Part shown: in pieces, positions 18,084 through 28,436 of the stretch
Position numbering within the stretch: position 1 is the first letter of the stretch
Layout: each line of letters opens with the position of its first letter
Assembly: GCF_037991315.1 (NCBI RefSeq)
Contig: NZ_CP150300.1
Span: forward strand, 4,650,001 to 4,714,000
Origin: Paenibacillus sp. FSL H8-0079
GTDB lineage: Bacteria; Bacillota; Bacilli; Paenibacillales; Paenibacillaceae
Reading direction: 5' to 3'
Length of the DNA: 64,000 nt
Notes under the pieces: model-generated
What the model was told of the DNA's origin: nothing
What the model saw: only the letters and a program-made list of their open reading frames with translations
Database searches by the model: none
Program-made: the position numbers and the translations under genes

Positions 18084-20954
18084 TCACTCAACTCCAACCA
18101 ACTTGTACCGAATATCAATCTTTCCATCTTTCACTCTCATCTGAACCTCACCCATCTGATCCGTCCGATAGATCTCTGACCCGGTAGCTTCCAAACGTTC
18201 CATCACTCCCGGATTGGGATGCCCATATGTGTTATTAACACCGGCAGATATCACGGCGGTTTTGGCATTCCAGTATTGGAGCCAAGCTTCGGTGGACGAC
18301 GTTTTACTACCATGATGAGCGACCTTTAACACGTCAATGGAGATAGATGATGCTGAAGAATCATTTGAATTGTCCCACAACAGGCCTGTAAGTACCCTTT
18401 GCACAACTCCCTCTGTAACTCCAATATCTACACCTTTCTGTTCAAACTGGGCCGCCAATGAGCCATCCTGAATCATATAGAGCAGGTCCTGCTCGGCCGC
18501 AGCATCCATATCGCCAGTAAACAACATGGAAGTGCCAGCCATGTCTAGCAAAAAGACAACTGAATCATGATTCTGGTGTTCAGACACAGGCAAACTGCCT
18601 GAAGCTTCTACTTCCATATGCGCCAGATCTGGAGCTATAAAATGTAGACTCGTCTCCTTATCAGCCTTATAGGACATTCCCTGCTGAATGGCGTATAGAG
18701 GAATTTTCCGTTCCATGGCTGTGTCCAGTAATTTATCAAATTTTTCTTTACCACTGGTTGTGCCATTAAACATGAAACGTTTAACCGGAATCTGTTCCAG
18801 CACAGCCTGTAGTCCTCCGGCATGATCCTGATCGGCATGCGTTACAATGACAGCGTCCAATTGATGGATGCCTCTCTTTTTCAATAGAGGAACCACGACC
18901 TTCGCTCCCACTTCATACGGATCACGCCTTGTTTTCCAGGATTGTTCGGTGTTTCCAAAGCTCACCGTGCCTCCGCCATCCACCAAAATATGTTTGCCTT
19001 CCGGCGTTGTAATCAACGTGCTATCCCCTTGTCCAATATCCAAAAACTGCACGATACCAGTTCCAGCAGGCTGGGGAGTCTGATATGCCCACCACAATCC
19101 AGCAACAAAGCTGAGCGCAAGCAGCCCGCACATCCATCGCTGAACTTTACTCATTCGTTCATGTGCATAATATCCTGCACCACGTGCAGTAAATGCACTT
19201 GTATATTCCGGCCAGACAATACTGGCTCCTAATGTCGTTAATGAAATTTCTTTTCCATCTACACGCTTCTTACCTTGATCCTGTGCCACCCTAGATATTG
19301 AAGAGCGAATGCCCATATTTCTGATTGCAACAGAAGGTTGTCGCCTCACAAGAGGAGCCGTATCCTCCTCAATAAACGTTGTTTCTCGTTGCTCACCATT
19401 GCCACGATGCAACAGGTAAAGTAAGGCATACAGCACGGCATAATATGCGGAAATCCACAACAAGGAAGGTGTTGCCCAGATCAACACAAAACCTGGCAGG
19501 CTGTTCATCCACTCTACACTTACAAATGTCAGTTGGTTCAGTTGAATCGCAATCCATGCGAGAGGTCTCGCCAAGGGAATCCATATGAATGACAATAGCA
19601 TGGCGACCGTCCCAAGAGGTAATACAATGGCACTGATCAAAGAAACCAGCAGAAAGTTAGCTACAAATGAGAGTAAGGAAAACTGGTTGAAGTACAGAAT
19701 GGTTACTGGAAAAGAAATCAGCTGAGCGGTCACCGTAACCGAGGCCGTTGCAGCCAGAGATTTAGGCCAGCTTCTGAACAGCCGGTTAATCAATGGCATA
19801 TAGATCATCAAACCTGCGGTCACGAGAAAGGATAACTGGAAGCTGACGCTTAGCAAAAAGTACGGATCCCACCACATCATCAATAATGCTGCTGCACTGA
19901 TCATCTGAAGGCCGTCTCTGGCGAGGCCACGACGTGCCATATACAACCCAATCATGGACATAATTCCTGCCCGAATCACTGAAGGTGAACCACCGGATAA
20001 CAGTACATAAGCTGGCACCAGGATCAGAACAATCGTGAGTGCCGTTTCTCTGGTAAGCCTTAGCCAAGATAGAATAAGGAGCAGCGAAGCAACATATACA
20101 GCGACATGGGTTCCGGAGATTGCCAGAATATGCGTTAAACCTAGTTGTGAAAACTGACCATAGGTGCCTGGATCGATATCATTAGCCATCCCGATAATCA
20201 GACCCTTCATATATCCCGCATGAGGCTCAGGAAATAAATGCTCGACCGCCGAACCCAACGTATGCCTCGTCCAATCCGTCCATCGTAGTACGTTAAATTG
20301 TCCAAGCCCTTCGGGGGGAGCTGCTGTTACTGAACTGGCTCCCTTCACTTTGAACAACCAGTGGATATGTAGGGTTCGTAAATAACTGCGATAATCAAAC
20401 CCACCGAAGTTCCTGGCTTCCCCAGGAAGGCTAAAAGAACCATTAAGCGTGATGGAATCGCCCCTCTTCCAGTCTGCTGCTACCTGTTGTTCTTCTTCCT
20501 CCACCAGTCTGACTTGTACCATTAATTGTTCATCTATTTTGAATGCAGATGATGTTGCCAGATCTGTATCTGCTGATGAATCCGATATGGGCAATATTGT
20601 AGACATCTGTATCTTAAAGTCTGCCCGATCTCCATCAATACGTACATCTGACACAAGCTCACCCTGAATTTTGGCTGCCAAGCCGTCCAACTCTCTAGTA
20701 GAGATATGAGTAGTCTCGGACAGACTGCTATGATTGCGTGCATCATTCCATTCCCAATGTGCAACACCTCCAATAAAGGCAGCGAGTAAAAATAAAATAG
20801 ACCACCCACGTACATCTATGAAACGAAGTAGAAGCGGCAGACATGCCAGCGCTCCAATCATTCCCCAGATTAACGTCCAGCCTGTTAACGCACATGCTAT
20901 CCCGCTCCCGCACAACCAACAAATCGTAAAACTTAGTAACGGTCTGCCTTTCAT
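18084..20954 (-). CDS. comEC: DNA internalization competence protein ComEC/Rec2
   Basis: ComEC forms the membrane channel that takes up single-stranded DNA in natural transformation. At 956 residues it is longer than B. subtilis ComEC (near 780). It has N-terminal membrane helices, an OB-like domain (about 65-200), the ComEC/Rec2 competence membrane domain (about 230-500, with LTHILAISGTHVAV), and a C-terminal metallo-beta-lactamase-like domain with THADQDHAGG and AHHGS. Between them is an unusual charged cytoplasmic linker of about 90 residues. A terminator separates it from comEB upstream, so it may have its own promoter. Confidence 0.95.
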   Translation of the reverse strand: MKGRPLLSFTICWLCGSGIACALTGWTLIWGMIGALACLPLLLRFIDVRGWSILFLLAAFIGGVAHWEWNDARNHSSLSETTHISTRELDGLAAKIQGELVSDVRIDGDRADFKIQMSTILPISDSSADTDLATSSAFKIDEQLMVQVRLVEEEEQQVAADWKRGDSITLNGSFSLPGEARNFGGFDYRSYLRTLHIHWLFKVKGASSVTAAPPEGLGQFNVLRWTDWTRHTLGSAVEHLFPEPHAGYMKGLIIGMANDIDPGTYGQFSQLGLTHILAISGTHVAVYVASLLLILSWLRLTRETALTIVLILVPAYVLLSGGSPSVIRAGIMSMIGLYMARRGLARDGLQMISAAALLMMWWDPYFLLSVSFQLSFLVTAGLMIYMPLINRLFRSWPKSLAATASVTVTAQLISFPVTILYFNQFSLLSFVANFLLVSLISAIVLPLGTVAMLLSFIWIPLARPLAWIAIQLNQLTFVSVEWMNSLPGFVLIWATPSLLWISAYYAVLYALLYLLHRGNGEQRETTFIEEDTAPLVRRQPSVAIRNMGIRSSISRVAQDQGKKRVDGKEISLTTLGASIVWPEYTSAFTARGAGYYAHERMSKVQRWMCGLLALSFVAGLWWAYQTPQPAGTGIVQFLDIGQGDSTLITTPEGKHILVDGGGTVSFGNTEQSWKTRRDPYEVGAKVVVPLLKKRGIHQLDAVIVTHADQDHAGGLQAVLEQIPVKRFMFNGTTSGKEKFDKLLDTAMERKIPLYAIQQGMSYKADKETSLHFIAPDLAHMEVEASGSLPVSEHQNHDSVVFLLDMAGTSMLFTGDMDAAAEQDLLYMIQDGSLAAQFEQKGVDIGVTEGVVQRVLTGLLWDNSNDSSASSISIDVLKVAHHGSKTSSTEAWLQYWNAKTAVISAGVNNTYGHPNPGVMERLEATGSEIYRTDQMGEVQMRVKDGKIDIRYKLVGVE

Positions 20955-20990
20955 TTCTACCCCTCCTTCATTTCACCCGTTGAACGCAGA

Positions 20991-21025
20991 AAAACCCCCG
21001 GAAAGCCAATTCAGGCTTGCCGGAG
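20991..21025 (-). terminator. Terminator between comEB and comEC
   Basis: On the minus strand CCGGCAAGCC and GGCTTTCCGG form a stem with a 6-base loop, followed by GGGTTTTTC. It lies after comEB and before comEC. Confidence 0.75.
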
Positions 21026-21056
21026 GTTCTCCCTCACGTATTCGATCATATTTACA

Positions 21057-21578
21057 TTAATTGCTCACAGTCATCATCGTTTCCCGCGGTGGCTGATAAT
21101 TCTCCAGTCTGCGGAACGTTATGCCCTTCTGTTGCATCATGTTAGTAACCTTGCCGGTATCTTTAGGATAAGAACGATGAAAGACGATTTCTGTAATCCC
21201 ACTATTCGCCAGCATATTGGCACATGTCCAGCACGGTTCATCGGTCACATACACGGATGAGCCTTCCCGGTCAATTCGATCTGTGAATAAAAGTAAATTT
21301 TGCTCCGCATGGATTGTGCGAATACAGCGTTGCTTTTTGACCATTTCTTCCTGACCATCAGTCACGACCAACTCATATTCTTCCGATATCATGCAACCTG
21401 CTTCAGAACAATCCGGGACGCCAGTGGGTGCACCATTATAGGCTGTTCCCAGCAGTTTCTTTCCCTGAACAAGAACGGAACCCACGTGACGACGCGAACA
21501 GCGGGAACGGGTCGAGACCATATATGCGATGTCCATAAAATACGTGTCCCAGTCCTTGCGTACCTCTACTGTACTCAT
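21057..21578 (-). CDS. comEB: ComEB, dCMP deaminase family protein
   Basis: A 173-residue zinc-dependent deoxycytidylate deaminase-like protein. Zinc and proton-transfer residues are visible in HAEQN and PCWTCANML. The start of the protein (DWDTYFMDIAYMVSTRSRCSRRHVGSVLV) is typical. It lies between comEA and comEC as in B. subtilis, where it is not essential for DNA uptake. Confidence 0.93.
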   Translation of the reverse strand: MSTVEVRKDWDTYFMDIAYMVSTRSRCSRRHVGSVLVQGKKLLGTAYNGAPTGVPDCSEAGCMISEEYELVVTDGQEEMVKKQRCIRTIHAEQNLLLFTDRIDREGSSVYVTDEPCWTCANMLANSGITEIVFHRSYPKDTGKVTNMMQQKGITFRRLENYQPPRETMMTVSN

Positions 21579-21617
21579 GCTGCTTTCCTCCCGCTCAACA
21601 CAATTTTTATTCTAATA

Positions 21618-22253
21618 TTACCGGATCTGCACATACGGTGCCATCTTCTCAAGCATCTTCATGCCGATTCCTTTGACCTTCGTCAGATCACTGACTTTTG
21701 CAAAAGGACCGTGTGCATTCCGATAGTCCAAAATAGCCTGAGCTTTCTTCTCTCCGATTCCGGGAAGCTCTGTAAGCTTGGAGACAGGCGCTGTATTCAC
21801 ATCAATTTTCCCACTGTCACCAGATTCCTCACGAACTACAGGTGCATTACTGTTCGAAGCCGTCTCGGAGGTAACCGAAGGATTCGAGTTCGTACTTTGC
21901 GCAACTGGTTCAATCGAATTTGAGGTGTCTGGTGGATTATCATTCGTCTGATTTGGAGCTTGAACTCCCGAAACACCTTCAACCCCAACGCTCGAAAGCT
22001 CTTTAGACTCTCCTGCCTTTGCATCATTCCCAGTCTGCATTCCACTTGCATCCGATCCTGAAGATGCTCCTGTATTGCCCTGAACCGAATTAGCCGACAG
22101 TACAGCAGGGAGTTCCTGCTCTATCGTCGGCTTCTCGGTGCCGAGCTGCAAGGGTTCCCAGCCACTAGGTGGTTGTTCACTTTTGCCCGACCATAATATA
22201 AGTATACTTCCAACCACCGCAGCAGCGATGGTCATTCCTTTATTCCATCTCAT
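21618..22253 (-). CDS. comEA: ComEA, membrane-anchored DNA receptor for transformation
   Basis: ComEA binds double-stranded DNA at the cell surface and passes it to the uptake machinery. The protein is 211 residues: an N-terminal TM segment (about residues 7-24), a long Ser/Asn/Pro/Glu-rich linker, and a C-terminal helix-hairpin-helix pair (about 150-211; LTELPGIGEKKAQAILDYR, LTKVKGIGMKMLEKM). The start at 22253 is preceded by GGGAGAGGTG; a longer frame begins at 22298. The central oligomerisation domain of B. subtilis ComEA is not evident. It is divergent from comER. Confidence 0.92.
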   Translation of the reverse strand: MRWNKGMTIAAAVVGSILILWSGKSEQPPSGWEPLQLGTEKPTIEQELPAVLSANSVQGNTGASSGSDASGMQTGNDAKAGESKELSSVGVEGVSGVQAPNQTNDNPPDTSNSIEPVAQSTNSNPSVTSETASNSNAPVVREESGDSGKIDVNTAPVSKLTELPGIGEKKAQAILDYRNAHGPFAKVSDLTKVKGIGMKMLEKMAPYVQIR

Positions 22254-22438
22254 TCTTCCACACCTCTCCCTGAATTCAAAATCATTCATTTCGAACACGG
22301 GCGGTGCTTCCGAACCGTTGAATTTTCCTGATGAAACAAGTTATGCATTTTTCATGTCATGTGAAACAGGTCCTCACGCATAGAATAGAGGGAATGAACT
22401 GCGCCAGTACCGTAAAGCATGAAAGGAGGCCTGAAACA

Positions 22439-23284
22439 ATGAAGGTTGGATTTATCGGAACCGGCAGCATGGGCAGCCTGTTGATCTATGCCCTGATCCA
22501 ATCGGGTGCACTCGAGCCCCGGCAGATCGCCGCCAGCAATCGAACCCCGTCCAAAGTACGTCAGTTATCCCTCCGTTACCCCGGTCTGCATGAATCCCAG
22601 AGCAATCGGGAAACGGTGATCCGAAGCAATATCATCTTCCTGTGCGTGAAGCCGCTTGAATTCAAACATGTCATTGACGACATCCTGCCTGTCGTGAATC
22701 CCAATCATATAATTGTCTCGATCACCAGTCCCGTGCAGCTGCGACATCTGGAATCTTCACTTCCTTGCAAAGTCTCCAAGGTAATTCCCAGCGTCACACA
22801 CCAAGTCGGCAGTGGAGCGTCCCTCTGCATACATGGCGAACGAATGACCAGTGAAGACCGCGCTGTGTTGGAAAGTCTGCTCAGTCACATAGGCAGGCCG
22901 TACCAGGTGGATGAAGCCTGTACAAGAATCACATCCGACTTCTCTAGCTGCGGACCTGCATTCATATCGTTCTTTTTGGAACAGTGGATCGAAAGCGCCG
23001 TGAAGCTGACAGGCATCAAACGGGCAGATGCCTGTGCTCTGGCAGGAGAAATGCTCCTGGGAACAGGCAAGCTGCTCACCGAAGGAGGATACACGCCGCA
23101 AGAGCTTCAGGCTCGTGTCGCTGTACCTGGTGGTATTACCGCTCAGGCACTTGCACTACTGAAGGTTAGTCTCGACGGCGTTTTCGACAGCCTGATCCAC
23201 ACGACACATGACAAATATGATGAAGATTTGTTAAAACTGGATGAACTATTCCGAGCCGGCGAGATTAACCGGCAACAATATTAA
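22439..23284 (+). CDS. comER: ComER, pyrroline-5-carboxylate reductase-like protein
   Basis: A 281-residue late-competence protein of the ProC family. The Rossmann start is [19 protein letters not shown]; the C-terminal dimerisation helices carry the P5CR pattern ([17 protein letters not shown]). The start at 22439 has AAAGGAGG 9 nt upstream, so the 36 residues before it in the open frame are not used. It diverges from comEA as in B. subtilis and overlaps the 3' end of the convergent leuS by 20 bp. Confidence 0.9.
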   Translation: MKVGFIGTGSMGSLLIYALIQSGALEPRQIAASNRTPSKVRQLSLRYPGLHESQSNRETVIRSNIIFLCVKPLEFKHVIDDILPVVNPNHIIVSITSPVQLRHLESSLPCKVSKVIPSVTHQVGSGASLCIHGERMTSEDRAVLESLLSHIGRPYQVDEACTRITSDFSSCGPAFISFFLEQWIESAVKLTGIKRADACALAGEMLLGTGKLLTEGGYTPQELQARVAVPGGITAQALALLKVSLDGVFDSLIHTTHDKYDEDLLKLDELFRAGEINRQQY

Positions 23285-25709
23285 CGAGTTTGCCTGGAAC
23301 GGCAATGACCTTGCGAATGGTCTTGCCTTCCAGCGCCTGCTTAACAGGTGCCAACTCCATTGTAAAGTCCTGCATACCCTGTGCATCCAGATCCTTCGCG
23401 ATCGTAGCACGAGTTACAATTTTACCGTTTACTTGAACAACGATTTCTACTTCTGCATCCACCGTCATGGACTCATCATATTCAGGCCAAGCCACGTAAG
23501 AGATTCCGCCTTCATAACCCAGACGGCTCCACAGTTCCTCTGCCATATGTGGTGCCAGTGGTGACAACAGCTGTACAAAGTTCTCCATCGCTTCACAAGG
23601 CAGTGTATCGGCTTTGTATGCATCGTTGATGAAAATCATCAGCTGGCTGATGGATGTGTTGAAGCGCAGGTGTTCCAGATCTTCCGTAACTTTTTTGATC
23701 GTTTTGTGAGCAGTCCGCTTGAACTCGTCCGTTCCACCATCCACCGTAATCTTGTCATTGATGGCTCCTGTATCTTCGTTAATGAAGAGACGCCATACAC
23801 GTGACAGGAAGCGGTACATGCCTTCAACCCCGTTCGCATTCCACGGTTTTGTCGCTTCCAATGGTCCCATGAACATCTCGTACAGACGCAATGTATCGGC
23901 ACCGAATTCATTGACGATTTCATCCGGGTTAATGACATTACCACGGGATTTACTCATTTTCTCATTGTTCGTACCCAGGATCATACCTTGGTTCACCAGT
24001 TTGTGGAAAGGCTCTTTTGTATCCACAACACCCAGATCATACAGCACTTTATGCCAGAAACGAGCGTACAGCAAGTGAAGTACCGCGTGCTCCGCTCCGC
24101 CAATGTACAGATCAACTGGCAGCCACTGCTGCTGTTTCTCCTTGGAGATCAGTTCCTTGTCATTGTGCGGATCGATAAAGCGCAGGTAATACCAACAGCT
24201 ACCCGCCCATTGTGGCATGGTGTTGGTCTCGCGACGTGCCTTCATTCCCGTTTCCGGATCTACCGTATTCACCCACTCCGTAACATTCGCCAGTGGTGAT
24301 TCTCCAGTACCCGAAGGTTTGATCTGGTCGATATCAGGCAGCAGCAGTGGAAGTTGATCCTCCGGTACTGTCTTCATCGTTCCGTCTTCCAGATGAAGAA
24401 TCGGGATTGGCTCACCCCAGTAACGCTGACGGCTGAACAGCCAATCGCGCAGACGATAGGTTACTTTCCCTTGTCCTTTTCCGTTCTCTTCCAACCAAGC
24501 AATCATCTTGGCAACCGCTTCTTCATTGTTCAGTCCATTCAGGAAATCGGAATTCACATGCGCGCCATCACCCGAATACGCCTCTCGTGTAACGTCTCCA
24601 CCTTGAATAACCTCGATGATATCCAGACCGAACTGCTTCGCAAATTCCCAGTCACGTGCATCATGACCCGGAACAGCCATAACCGCACCTGTACCGTAAC
24701 CTGCAAGAACGTAATCAGCAATCCAGATCGGCAGTTTCGCGCCATTAACGGGATTGATTGCATAAGCGCCAGTGAATACACCTGTTTTGTCTTTGGCCAA
24801 ATCCGTACGTTCCAGATCACTCTTACGAGAAGCCTGCTCCTGATAAGCCTGAATAGCTTCACGTTGGTCATCAGTTGTAATTGCTTCTACCAATTCATGT
24901 TCCGGAGCAAGTACTGCAAAGCTCGCACCGAACAATGTGTCCGCACGGGTAGTGAACACTTTGATGACTTCCTCGCGACCTTCAATGGCAAATACAACTT
25001 CTGCCCCTGTCGATTTACCGATCCAGTTACGTTGCATGTCCTTGATGCTTTCAGACCAATCCAGCTCTTCCAGGTCTTCCAACAGACGCTCTGCATACTC
25101 GGTAATTCTCAGGACCCACTGGCGCATCGGTTTGCGTACAACCGGATGTCCGCCACGTTCACTCTTACCATCAATAACCTCTTCATTAGCCAGTACCGTT
25201 CCAAGTGCTTCGCACCAGTTAACTGCTACTTCATCAACATAAGCGAGGCCCTTATTGTACAGCTGGATAAAGATCCATTGTGTCCATTTATAATATTCAG
25301 GGTCCGTTGTACTGATCTCGCGATCCCAGTCATAGGAGAAACCGAGCGATTTGATCTGACGACGGAAATTATCAATATTGCGGAATGTAATATGACGTGG
25401 ATGTTCACCTGTATCCAGTGCATGCTGCTCAGCAGGCAAACCGAATGCGTCCCAACCCATTGGGTGCAATACATTGTAACCGCGCATACGTTTGTATCGG
25501 GAAACGATATCTGTTGCTGTATATCCTTCCGGGTGGCCTACATGCAGACCTGAACCGGATGGATAAGGGAACATATCCAGTGCATAAAATTTGGGTTTAA
25601 CCGGGTCCTCACCCGTTTTAAATGTTTTATTTGCATCCCAGTATTGCTGCCAACTTTTTTCCATGACTTGTGGCTGATAGCCGTGTTTCGGCTGGTTATT
25701 CTCACTCAT
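23265..25709 (-). CDS. leuS: Leucyl-tRNA synthetase
   Basis: A class Ia aminoacyl-tRNA synthetase of 814 residues, normal for bacteria. The HIGH-like motif is HVGH in [16 protein letters not shown]; the KMSKS motif is KMSKSRGNV; the CP1 editing domain lies between ([21 protein letters not shown]). It is controlled by a T-box leader ending about 45 bp upstream. In B. subtilis leuS is not in the com locus, so this placement is lineage-specific. Its 3' end overlaps comER by 20 bp tail to tail. Confidence 0.98.
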   Translation of the reverse strand: MSENNQPKHGYQPQVMEKSWQQYWDANKTFKTGEDPVKPKFYALDMFPYPSGSGLHVGHPEGYTATDIVSRYKRMRGYNVLHPMGWDAFGLPAEQHALDTGEHPRHITFRNIDNFRRQIKSLGFSYDWDREISTTDPEYYKWTQWIFIQLYNKGLAYVDEVAVNWCEALGTVLANEEVIDGKSERGGHPVVRKPMRQWVLRITEYAERLLEDLEELDWSESIKDMQRNWIGKSTGAEVVFAIEGREEVIKVFTTRADTLFGASFAVLAPEHELVEAITTDDQREAIQAYQEQASRKSDLERTDLAKDKTGVFTGAYAINPVNGAKLPIWIADYVLAGYGTGAVMAVPGHDARDWEFAKQFGLDIIEVIQGGDVTREAYSGDGAHVNSDFLNGLNNEEAVAKMIAWLEENGKGQGKVTYRLRDWLFSRQRYWGEPIPILHLEDGTMKTVPEDQLPLLLPDIDQIKPSGTGESPLANVTEWVNTVDPETGMKARRETNTMPQWAGSCWYYLRFIDPHNDKELISKEKQQQWLPVDLYIGGAEHAVLHLLYARFWHKVLYDLGVVDTKEPFHKLVNQGMILGTNNEKMSKSRGNVINPDEIVNEFGADTLRLYEMFMGPLEATKPWNANGVEGMYRFLSRVWRLFINEDTGAINDKITVDGGTDEFKRTAHKTIKKVTEDLEHLRFNTSISQLMIFINDAYKADTLPCEAMENFVQLLSPLAPHMAEELWSRLGYEGGISYVAWPEYDESMTVDAEVEIVVQVNGKIVTRATIAKDLDAQGMQDFTMELAPVKQALEGKTIRKVIAVPGKLVNIVAG

Positions 25710-25739
25710 CTATTGTTCCTCCTTCAGGTTATTCGCTTT

Positions 25740-26068
25740 AGCTTTAATTGCAACAAAAAAACCTCAGCATCCCGTAGCGTTTGCAGCGCTAGGGACGAGA
25801 GGTTGAATTCCCGTGGTACCACCCTAGTTAGCGGACGAACGTGCTTCGTCATCCACTCCCTTTGGACCTGTAACGGCGGTTAACCGATGCGGATTTCCAT
25901 TCCTGAACCCAAGCTTTATACAAGCAGGTTAAACAGAATGGTGTAATCACCGCATTTCTCCAAGGCGAGTTCGCAAATCACTGTCAACCGGCTTGCACCA
26001 ACCGCCGGCTCTCTGTTATGTACAGGAATCACTACTGATCCTTATCATCGAAATATGTATACAATATC
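25740..26068 (-). ncRNA. T-box leader riboswitch (leucine) upstream of leuS
   Basis: The conserved T-box sequence AGGGTGGTACCACGG is at 25811-25825 on the minus strand. An intrinsic terminator follows at 25754-25804 (AACCTC...GAGGTT with CGTCCCTAGCG/CGCTACGGGATG, then seven T), mutually exclusive with the antiterminator. Stem I has a candidate leucine specifier CTC at 25969-25967, in GAACTCGCC. Uncharged tRNA-Leu would therefore raise leuS expression. The 460-bp gap 25710-26169 is filled by this leader and its promoter. Confidence 0.92.
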
Positions 26069-26074
26069 GGGACC

Positions 26075-26103
26075 ATTATATAAAAAAGCAAGCCCAAAGT
26101 CAA
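26075..26103 (-). promoter_or_regulatory. SigA promoter of the leuS T-box transcript
   Basis: On the minus strand TTGACT (26103-26098) and TATAAT (26080-26075) are separated by exactly 17 bases, just upstream of the T-box leader. Confidence 0.85.
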
Positions 26104-26169
26104 TATTACACGTGATAATCACCCTTTTAAGCCACACGGTTCGTACCGTTCATTAACACTCGTTGTTGT

Positions 26170-27126
26170 TCAGGATAAACGAAAACGCTTGATGCCTTCC
26201 TCCAGATTATGAATGGTCCAATTCACATGTTCCTGATTATCATATTGACGGTAAGCGCACTCAATACGCAGCACCAGATCAAAGTACAAGTCATAGAGAC
26301 TTCTTCTTTTCAGCTCACTTCCAGTCGTAATCGCATGCCTATACCCTTTCACAAAACCGGGAGTATAGTTAAAATGACTGAAATAATGCTCCATCAGAGG
26401 GTCTGCCCACAGTGAACGTTCAAAATCAATAATCGCTGTGATGCGCCCCGCGTGCACTAGTACATTGCCATCCCACAGATCCCAACTGACAAGCACAGGT
26501 TCTTTTACATCGTCCAGCACATCCGATTTTTCTTCAATCAAGCATCTCAATTCAGGGTAATCGATCAAAAATGTAATCCCCGCTTCTTCCCCATCGGTAA
26601 GAATGTCATCTATCAGATTCATAAATGCTTCTTTCCATGTGGAATAACGCTGTTTTTGCTCCGAGAAATATCCGAACTGCTCGCCCTTGATTTCATTAAT
26701 TCGACGATTGTACCGACCCAGCTGGTGTTCAATGGCTTCCTGCTCTTTCGCAGAATACTGATCCTTGACCTGATTATAGGGTATTCCAGACATGTACTCC
26801 ATGATAAAATAACGCGCTGGAGCAATGGTTAATGAATCATCATAAGCCAGCACTTTAGGTACGGGAACATCCTGTAGTTCCGTAATGAGGCGTAGTGCCT
26901 CAACCTCGGCAATCATGAGATCCTGCTCACAGCGCATCAGATTTGTTGAAGCCGACGGAGCAATTTTGAGTACCACCCGCTGTGCGTCACTCAATGTAAT
27001 GAGATATGCATGATTGGCCCAGCCATCCACCATCTCCTTGTAGTCCTGTATACTTGCAGAGAAATGCTGCTCTATTATGGCATTCAACTGTTCTGACGAG
27101 AGTCTTGTTTTATATGTACTTTCCAC
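26170..27126 (-). CDS. Aminoglycoside phosphotransferase (APH)-family kinase-like protein
   Basis: A 318-residue protein with the APH/choline kinase fold. The nucleotide-binding start is visible (MVDGWANHAYLITL then VVLKIAP with the Lys), followed by the hinge (YFIMEYMSGIPYN), the catalytic loop SWDLWDGNVLV, where Asp and Asn are kept but the usual HxD histidine is Ser, and the metal-binding IIDFERS. Such proteins phosphorylate small hydroxylated compounds; there is no sign that this is a drug-resistance enzyme. It stands alone between leuS and yqeM. Confidence 0.8.
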   Translation of the reverse strand: MESTYKTRLSSEQLNAIIEQHFSASIQDYKEMVDGWANHAYLITLSDAQRVVLKIAPSASTNLMRCEQDLMIAEVEALRLITELQDVPVPKVLAYDDSLTIAPARYFIMEYMSGIPYNQVKDQYSAKEQEAIEHQLGRYNRRINEIKGEQFGYFSEQKQRYSTWKEAFMNLIDDILTDGEEAGITFLIDYPELRCLIEEKSDVLDDVKEPVLVSWDLWDGNVLVHAGRITAIIDFERSLWADPLMEHYFSHFNYTPGFVKGYRHAITTGSELKRRSLYDLYFDLVLRIECAYRQYDNQEHVNWTIHNLEEGIKRFRLS

Positions 27127-27298
27127 GTCTACACCTCACCCTGACTATTGATTGATTCAATTAGAAAACGCTTTCTATCCGACTATTATCGCCTCCCTTA
27201 CTTTAACTGGCAATACTTTTTGTCACGTCGTTATGTCTTTTCTTGCATTCCTTTACCCTATTTAAGAATATTGCTATTCATTCTCCATAAAAAATCAA

Positions 27299-27334
27299 AC
27301 AAAAAAACTGCCCTTATGCACCATAAGGACAGTT
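27299..27334 (-). terminator. Terminator after yqeM
   Basis: ACTGCCCTTATG and CATAAGGACAGT pair around a short loop with one mismatch, followed on the minus strand by seven T; 14 bases beyond the yqeM stop. Confidence 0.85.
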
Positions 27335-27348
27335 CTCATTATTCACTC

Positions 27349-28119
27349 TTACTTCACAGCAACGTAGAACAAGCGCTGTGCGCTGTCTCCGGCCTCTTTC
27401 CATTCAAAATCCGCATATACCTTCACGTCTCTAAAGCCTGCCTTGGACAACTCCAGCTTCATCCAGTCCGGATCATACGCACGCTGGACATGAACTTCTT
27501 CAAAACGCTGGTACATATCCTTGCGACCATCATCCACACGTGAAAAGATACTGAGATGATGCTCAATCTCACAACGATCTTGATCCAATCCACAAGTCCA
27601 AATATAAGATACGGAGCGTTCATCCAGTACGAAAGGCTGCTCCTCATCATAACGAATAAGGGTATTGGGATGATGCACATCAAACAGGAACGTTCCACCA
27701 GGCTTCAGCATCTCATATGTGCGCTGGAATGTACGAACGACATCTTCTTGTTCAAGCAGATAATTGACGCAATCACAGAATGATATCACCGAATCCACAG
27801 GCTCCGGAACTCGCCAGTCCCGCATATCCTGCTGTACCCAACGTACACTACCTTCCCGATACAAGCGATGACCCTGAGGCGTAGCCTCCATCTTGCTACG
27901 TGCAACCGACAGCATATCTGATGAGAGGTCAATGCCTGTAACTTCGAATCCGGAGTTCACGAGCGGGATCGTAATCGAGCCCGTTCCACAGCCAAGTTCA
28001 GCGACACTTTTGGGCATTCCATGCTGTTCCCATGCTGTTCTTGCAAACCTTATCCAGTCCGGATAAGGCATATCTTCCATTAATTCATCATACACATAGG
28101 CAAATTTCCGGTAAGACAT
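27349..28119 (-). CDS. yqeM: YqeM-like class I SAM-dependent methyltransferase
   Basis: A 256-residue Rossmann methyltransferase. Motif I is ELGCGTGSITIPL (SAM loop), motif II ends VTGIDLSSDML, and motif IV is VDSVISFCDCVNYLL. The N-terminus MSYRKFAYVYDELMEDMPY lines up with YqeM of B. subtilis, which favours the ATG at 28119 over a GTG three codons upstream; neither has a strong ribosome site. The substrate is unknown. A terminator and an intergenic repeat separate it from the preceding cvfB-like gene, so it probably has its own promoter. Confidence 0.85.
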   Translation of the reverse strand: MSYRKFAYVYDELMEDMPYPDWIRFARTAWEQHGMPKSVAELGCGTGSITIPLVNSGFEVTGIDLSSDMLSVARSKMEATPQGHRLYREGSVRWVQQDMRDWRVPEPVDSVISFCDCVNYLLEQEDVVRTFQRTYEMLKPGGTFLFDVHHPNTLIRYDEEQPFVLDERSVSYIWTCGLDQDRCEIEHHLSIFSRVDDGRKDMYQRFEEVHVQRAYDPDWMKLELSKAGFRDVKVYADFEWKEAGDSAQRLFYVAVK

Positions 28120-28158
28120 GTCAGGCACCGCACTTTCAATTTCATTTTCGAATTGATC

Positions 28159-28350
28159 TATATAAGTTGAACCAAAGAATATTTACACTGGACACTCCAA
28201 TGACAGAACAACCTTCCGATCGCTGTTATCCCCAGATTTTTTTATTCCTTTTATAAAGGTTTAAACCCGGGGATAAAGGCGAACGCTCCGCTTCTTCAGG
28301 TTCTTTCTGTCCTCTCCGTTTCGTGTAAATGTTTAGTTCAATTTATATAA
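28159..28350 (+). repeat. Intergenic element copy 1 with terminal and internal inverted repeats
   Basis: Ends are inverted: TATATAAGTTGAAC at the left, GTTCAATTTATATA at the right, continuing inward as ATTTACAC and GTGTAAAT. Inside, TTATCCCC (28226) pairs with GGGGATAA (28269). Copies lie at 57246-57380 (same orientation, lacking about 42 internal bases) and 42213-42279 (opposite orientation, short). MITE-like or a structured RNA; no ORF. It occupies most of the gap 28120-28436. Confidence 0.8.
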
Positions 28351-28398
28351 CAAAAGAAAAAGCAGGGGCATCCGGTGTTTACCCAGCCTATCCCTGCT
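28351..28398 (-). terminator. Terminator after the CvfB-like gene
   Basis: AGCAGGG and CCCTGCT pair across a loop with further internal pairing, followed on the minus strand by TTTTTCTTTTG. Confidence 0.65.
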
Positions 28399-28436
28399 TA
28401 TCCGAGTTCCATATTACAACTATTTAATCAGGAAGA

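Noticed and set aside
24354..25553. A 399-codon open frame on the plus strand
   Set aside because: It lies wholly antisense to leuS and has no family features or ribosome site.
26170..27126. Possible aminoglycoside-resistance kinase
   Set aside because: The APH fold is widespread among small-molecule kinases and nothing in the sequence or context points to drug resistance.
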